Below are positions 60,169 through 64,000 of a stretch of DNA of 64,000 nucleotides, in pieces. Origin of the DNA: [Mycobacterium] vasticus (GTDB taxonomy: Bacteria > Actinomycetota > Actinomycetes > Mycobacteriales > Mycobacteriaceae). The notes beneath the pieces are model-generated. The model did not search any database, had not been told where the DNA came from, and was given only the letters and a program-made list of their open reading frames with translations. The DNA lies in NCBI RefSeq assembly GCF_020181595.1, contig NZ_CP084028.1, forward strand, positions 2,043,731 to 2,107,730, in the 5' to 3' direction. The position numbers and the translations under genes are program-made. How positions within the stretch are numbered: position 1 is the first letter of the stretch; each line of letters begins with the position of its first letter.

Positions 60169-61992
60169 TCAGTGCGACAGCGCGCAGCCCGGATACCGCG
60201 GCGCGGTCCGGCCGACGTCGATGATCTCCAGGCCGACGGCGGCCAGCATCGCCGGGATCGCTCGCACGAAGATTCGGTCCACCTCGGCTACTTCGGGTTC
60301 CAACTGGTCCATCGGCACCAGGTGCGGATCCTTCTTCAGCGCCCGGTCCTCGGTCTCGCCGTAGGTCCAGCCGGCCGCGAGCTTCTCCTGCATCCACCGG
60401 TCGTGCTCCATGGTGCCGAGCTTGTCCATCTCGGCGTCGGTGAACTGAAAGTCCTTGGCCTGCCAGTTGCGCAGCGGCGCGATCACACACCCGATGCTGC
60501 GCAGCTTCACCCCGATGTGACGGGCCTGGGCCCGGCTGGAACGCTTCAGCGCGTCCTCCAGATCCGGCCACGCCGGTGGAGCGGGCGCCCCCTCGGGCTG
60601 CATCAGGCAGTACCGCCGGTGGATTTCGTGGGCGACGGCCTCCAGCGACCCACCCTCGATGAGCTCCACGCTGCAGGTCTCCTGAAAGGTCCGGAACACC
60701 GCGACACCGGTCCCACCCAGCGCGGCCTTCTCCTCGAGCAGTTCGGCCACACCGTAGGCCCGGGAGATCGTCGTGACCACCGGCACCGAGTCGGCCAGGG
60801 ACCGCTGCAGGTTCAATGCGGTCTCGACGTTGCGGGTATCGCTGTAGCCGGTCACGTAGGCCTGGGTGACCGGCGCGTCGGTGCGCTGCGCCAGCAGATC
60901 GATATCCCGGATCGAAGCCGACGAGCAGGCGAACCGGCAGATCTCGTCAAGTGCCGGGTGCCGGGCTACCAGCGCGGCCACCTTGTCGGCGGCGTGGTCG
61001 TCGATCACCGTGATCAGCAGCGGCTGGTCGTCCTGACGAGCGTCGTGCCACTGCCGGGCGGCCTGGAAGACGACGCCTGCGCCGACCCCGTCGAGGTGGG
61101 CCACCGCGAGGTGGGGTCGCTGCTGGGTCCGCACGGGATGCTTGGTCAGCAGCAGGCGGGCCCCGATGGAGTCGATGTTGAAGAAGTCGACGACGGATTG
61201 GTCGTCACCGCGGTTGAACTCCCCGATGCGCAGCGCCACGCACAGTCCGGGATCGTCGATACGGGCCAGGCAGCGCAGGACGCGCTGGCCGGCGCGGCCG
61301 CGGGCCCACCTCGACCTTCCGGCGGAACGATCGGTCAATCTCCGCGCCAGCGTGACGATCTCGGTGTTGGCCACACTGTCCGAGGTCACCGCGAGCAGCC
61401 GGGCGGCCCGGCGGATACCGGCGGACTCCAGCGTGGCGGCCAGTTGCGCATCCCCGATGACGACGGGGTAGCCCCAGTTGCGGCAGGTCCTGATTCGCGG
61501 GTTGCCCTCATCGGACTCGATCACCACCGCCTGGTAGCCCGCGGCGCGCAGCTTGCGGACGAACTCGAACCCGGCGTAGCCCAGTCCGCACACCACCACG
61601 TGCTCGTGCTTGAAGGGGATCAGCAGTTGCTGCACCCGATCGCGGAACACCGAGACCAACGCGATCAGCGCCGCCCACCCCGCGACGACGGGCGCGAGGA
61701 ATCGGGCGATGTCGAGCGCAAGGCCGACGTGGTTCTCCGGTTGCGGAGCGGCGTGCAGGAAGAACAGTTTCGACGCGCCATAGACGGCGTCGGAGAGGGA
61801 GTGGTCGCCGCCCTCGTAGGTCCCGTAGCCCCACAGTCCCAGCAGGAAGGCCGTGATCCCGGCCGGAATGAGCAACCAATACCAGTGCGGATCGGTCAGC
61901 CCGGTCAGCAACCTGTGCTGAAAGGTCTCCGATGGCGGTGCGTCACGCCCCACCTCACCCGGGGCGCTGGGCTCGGCCGAAGGACCGGTCAT
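60169..61992 (-). CDS. Two-TM protein with RCK/TrkA-N domain(s) and C-terminal RyR domain
   Basis: This 607-residue protein has two membrane helices (about 37-55 and 95-115), a Rossmann NAD-binding RCK segment HVVVCGLGYAGFEF (131-144), a second Rossmann-like half (PLLITVIDDHAADKVAALV), and a C-terminal RyR domain (about 515-580; MEHDRWMQEKLAAGWTYGE). The layout is that of a K+-channel-like RCK protein, but no canonical TVGYG filter is seen in the loop between the helices. RyR domains in prokaryotes have been predicted to sense nucleotide-derived messengers. The ATG at 61992 follows gaaggag. It is divergent from a TIR protein gene 184 bases away. Confidence 0.8.
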   Translation of the reverse strand: MTGPSAEPSAPGEVGRDAPPSETFQHRLLTGLTDPHWYWLLIPAGITAFLLGLWGYGTYEGGDHSLSDAVYGASKLFFLHAAPQPENHVGLALDIARFLAPVVAGWAALIALVSVFRDRVQQLLIPFKHEHVVVCGLGYAGFEFVRKLRAAGYQAVVIESDEGNPRIRTCRNWGYPVVIGDAQLAATLESAGIRRAARLLAVTSDSVANTEIVTLARRLTDRSAGRSRWARGRAGQRVLRCLARIDDPGLCVALRIGEFNRGDDQSVVDFFNIDSIGARLLLTKHPVRTQQRPHLAVAHLDGVGAGVVFQAARQWHDARQDDQPLLITVIDDHAADKVAALVARHPALDEICRFACSSASIRDIDLLAQRTDAPVTQAYVTGYSDTRNVETALNLQRSLADSVPVVTTISRAYGVAELLEEKAALGGTGVAVFRTFQETCSVELIEGGSLEAVAHEIHRRYCLMQPEGAPAPPAWPDLEDALKRSSRAQARHIGVKLRSIGCVIAPLRNWQAKDFQFTDAEMDKLGTMEHDRWMQEKLAAGWTYGETEDRALKKDPHLVPMDQLEPEVAEVDRIFVRAIPAMLAAVGLEIIDVGRTAPRYPGCALSH

Positions 61993-62176
61993 CGATGTTT
62001 CTCCTTCGCAGTAGGGCACGCTTCGCCGCAGCGCGGACTGCGCCGTTCGGCGCAGCGGGGCAGATATGCCCTCGTACACTAACCCGGAATCAGGACGACT
62101 GTTATCAACCAGCAGTCTGGTATTCCGGAGGGTACTCGGTACGCTACGGCGGACACATGCGCGCGCGGAGGAAACC

Positions 62177-63643
62177 ATGTTGTTTGTCAGTTACGCCAGC
62201 CACGATCGGGCGTTGGTTGACCCCTTGGTTGCCTTTCTGCGCACGGTCGACCGGCAGGTGTGGTTCGACCGGGAACTCGACGGCGGCGACGTGTGGTGGC
62301 AGACCATCCTGGACCGCATCCGCAACTGCTCGGTGTTCGTCGTCGCGCTGTCGAACAACTCGGTGCAATCCAAGCCGTGCCAAATCGAATTGGAATACGC
62401 CCAAGCGCTGCAGCGGCCCGTGCTTCCCGTTCAGATCGGCCCGTTGGACCACGTGCGGGTCACGCGTTTTGCTGCGACGCAACACATTCCGTTTCCGGAC
62501 CGTGAGAGTGGCGACCGCAGGCTGGCCGATGCCCTGCACGCGCTCTCGCGCCGTCATGTACCGCTGCCGGTGCCGCTGCCGCCGGAACCGGCGGTGCCGT
62601 TCGAATATCTGACCCGGCTCGCCGTGGACATCTCCCGGCCGGAATTGGGGTATCAGAAGCAACTGGAGATCGTCCGCGAATTGCGGTACCGGTTCGATCA
62701 GGACCGCCGCGACCCGACCGTCTGCGCCGACATCGTCCAACTGCTGAATCGGCTGCGCGATCGGTCCGAAGTCGCGGCGGTGGTCATCCCGGAGATCGAC
62801 GCCATCCTGCAGACCTACAACCCGACGCTGACCAACCCGACCATCGGAATGCCGGTCGCCTCGACCACCGGTCCTCGGCCGGTGATCGTGCCCCCGGCCG
62901 GGGCCGATGATCGCGATCACGAGGCCGACGCTTCCGAATCCGGTTGGTGGTCCAGGAGAACGAAGCTGCTGGCCGCCGGCGCCGCGGTGGTGGTACTGGC
63001 CGGTGCGGGCACGGTGGGCGTCATGCATCAGCGGACCTCGTCGCCGGAGTCGGGGCCCCTGCTGGCCGCCGACGCGGACGTCTCGGCTGTCATGCACGCC
63101 CCGGGGATGGCGACCGTGGAGTCCGACGGGGAGAACTTCAAACAGGGCGCTTCGATCGACGCATCGCGGCCGGACTGCGTCGGCGTGCTCTATCCGGGTA
63201 TGGATCTCATCTACGCGGACAGTCAGGCCACCCGGGCGACGTGGGCGGTGCTGGAAGAGCCCGGCGGGTTGGAACGAGCCGGGGTCAACGGCAAGCCCTT
63301 CGTCGATCAGGACGTAGCCACGTTCCCGTCGAAGTCCGGTGCGGCGGCTGCCTTCGTGGAGCGTTCGCTGCCACAGTGGCGGGGCTGCGAGGGCCAGACG
63401 GTGACCGTGAACTATCCCGACAACGCCAGCTACAGCTGGGTGATCGGACCGGTGGTCGGTGATTCGCCGCGGATCTCGCAGACGTTCACCCTGGGCCCGG
63501 ACGGCTACACCTGCCAGCGGGTGCTGAACGCGGTGGCCGACACGGCGATCGACGTCAAGGCCTGCGGTGGCCACATCACCGATGAGGCGGGCGTCATCAC
63601 GAACATGATCTCGGCGCTGGTGGCCCACGCTCCCTCGTACTGA
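62177..63643 (+). CDS. Membrane TIR-domain protein with extracellular PknH-type sensor domain
   Basis: This 488-residue protein starts with a TIR domain (1-125): MLFVSYASHDRALVDPL, VWFDRELDGGDVWW, and SKPCQIELEYA with Glu71 at the position of the NADase glutamate. A helical linker (about 143-215) precedes one membrane helix (263-283). The outer part (about 296-488) is a PknH_C sensor domain with DCVGVLYPG, WRGCEGQ, YTCQRVLNA and KACGG, four Cys that would form its two disulfides. In PknH the same domain is attached to a Ser/Thr kinase; here TIR replaces the kinase. The ATG follows cggaggaaacc. The divergent neighbour encodes the RCK/RyR protein. Confidence 0.87.
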   Translation: MLFVSYASHDRALVDPLVAFLRTVDRQVWFDRELDGGDVWWQTILDRIRNCSVFVVALSNNSVQSKPCQIELEYAQALQRPVLPVQIGPLDHVRVTRFAATQHIPFPDRESGDRRLADALHALSRRHVPLPVPLPPEPAVPFEYLTRLAVDISRPELGYQKQLEIVRELRYRFDQDRRDPTVCADIVQLLNRLRDRSEVAAVVIPEIDAILQTYNPTLTNPTIGMPVASTTGPRPVIVPPAGADDRDHEADASESGWWSRRTKLLAAGAAVVVLAGAGTVGVMHQRTSSPESGPLLAADADVSAVMHAPGMATVESDGENFKQGASIDASRPDCVGVLYPGMDLIYADSQATRATWAVLEEPGGLERAGVNGKPFVDQDVATFPSKSGAAAAFVERSLPQWRGCEGQTVTVNYPDNASYSWVIGPVVGDSPRISQTFTLGPDGYTCQRVLNAVADTAIDVKACGGHITDEAGVITNMISALVAHAPSY

Positions 63644-63648
63644 GCCCG

Positions 63649-64000
63649 TTACCGGTGGGGCCCTAGCCGGCTGATGTGCTGCGGTGACAGCTCCGCGAGC
63701 TCGCTGACTCCCAGAAGCCGCATGGTGCGCCGGATCTGCTCGCCGAGGATGTCGATGACGCGATGCACCCCGGCCTGCCCGCCGGCCATCAGCCCGTACA
63801 GGTAGGCCCGTCCGATCAGGGTGCACCGGGCACCCAGGGCGATCGCCGCGACGATGTCGGCGCCGGACATGATCCCGGTGTCGAGCAGGATCTCGGTGTC
63901 GCGGCCGACCTCGCGCGCCACCTCGGGCAACAGCGCGAACGGTACCGGCGCACGGTCGAGCTGGCGGCCGCCGTGGTTGGACAACACGATCCCGTCGACG
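63649..64000 (-). CDS. lldD2: FMN-dependent alpha-hydroxy acid (L-lactate) dehydrogenase, C-terminal end (partial)
   Basis: The 117 codons present are the C-terminal end of a family member such as LldD2 (Rv1872c): [13 protein letters not shown] with the catalytic His and Arg, then [35 protein letters not shown], the FMN-phosphate loop. The N-terminal two thirds lie beyond the window. The product oxidises L-lactate to pyruvate at the membrane. It is convergent with the TIR gene, five bases apart. A type-1 isopentenyl isomerase is excluded by the SNHGGRQLD motif. Confidence 0.88.
   Translation of the reverse strand, partial: VDGIVLSNHGGRQLDRAPVPFALLPEVAREVGRDTEILLDTGIMSGADIVAAIALGARCTLIGRAYLYGLMAGGQAGVHRVIDILGEQIRRTMRLLGVSELAELSPQHISRLGPHR

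Overview
The window is GC-rich, densely packed DNA from a mycobacterium. Almost every gene finds its counterpart in the M. tuberculosis H37Rv interval from about Rv1793 to Rv1872c, by recalled protein similarity (no search was run). The presence of ESX-5 points to the slow-growing lineage or a close relative, and the many local differences rule out the M. tuberculosis complex.

Region 1 (1-14.6 kb) is the distal half of an ESX-5 type VII secretion locus: the tail of an esxN-like gene, espG5, eccD5, mycP5, eccE5 and eccA5, followed by a substrate cassette (PE, esxM-like, esxN-like, three PPE genes). A fourth PPE gene and mgtC follow behind an M-box magnesium riboswitch, so one PPE protein and the MgtC magnesium-stress protein appear to be under the same Mg2+ control.

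Region 2 (15.5-23.3 kb) holds a LysM lectin, a secreted serine protease, a VOC protein with a flavoprotein, a BacA-type ABC transporter and secA2. Region 3 (23.3-32.3 kb) is a core block: pgsA2, two DUF881 proteins flanking sbp, gcvH, garA, two MerR regulators with a bifunctional nuclease between them, then a tandem glycine riboswitch in front of gcvB. GarA and the glycine cleavage proteins connect nitrogen and glycine metabolism.

Region 4 (32.4-47.3 kb) mixes core genes (glcB, a vWA membrane protein, two CNNM/CBS proteins, guaB1) with accessory genes: a large secreted Leu/Gly/Asp-rich repeat protein, two tandem secreted histidine-phosphatase-fold proteins that have lost a catalytic histidine, and an alpha/beta hydrolase coupled to them.

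Region 5 (47.3-60.1 kb) has gnd1, the blaI/M56 pair, a thioesterase, ndh (without the urease operon found here in M. tuberculosis), an SDR, modABC, an apa gene that looks leaderless, and several smaller envelope and redox genes. Region 6 (60.1-64 kb) is the most unusual: a two-TM protein with RCK-type NAD-binding and RyR domains, divergent from a membrane TIR protein whose extracellular half is a PknH-type sensor. This is my best candidate for an undescribed signalling or defence pair. The window ends inside an lldD2-like gene. No tRNA, rRNA, insertion sequence or CRISPR array was seen.
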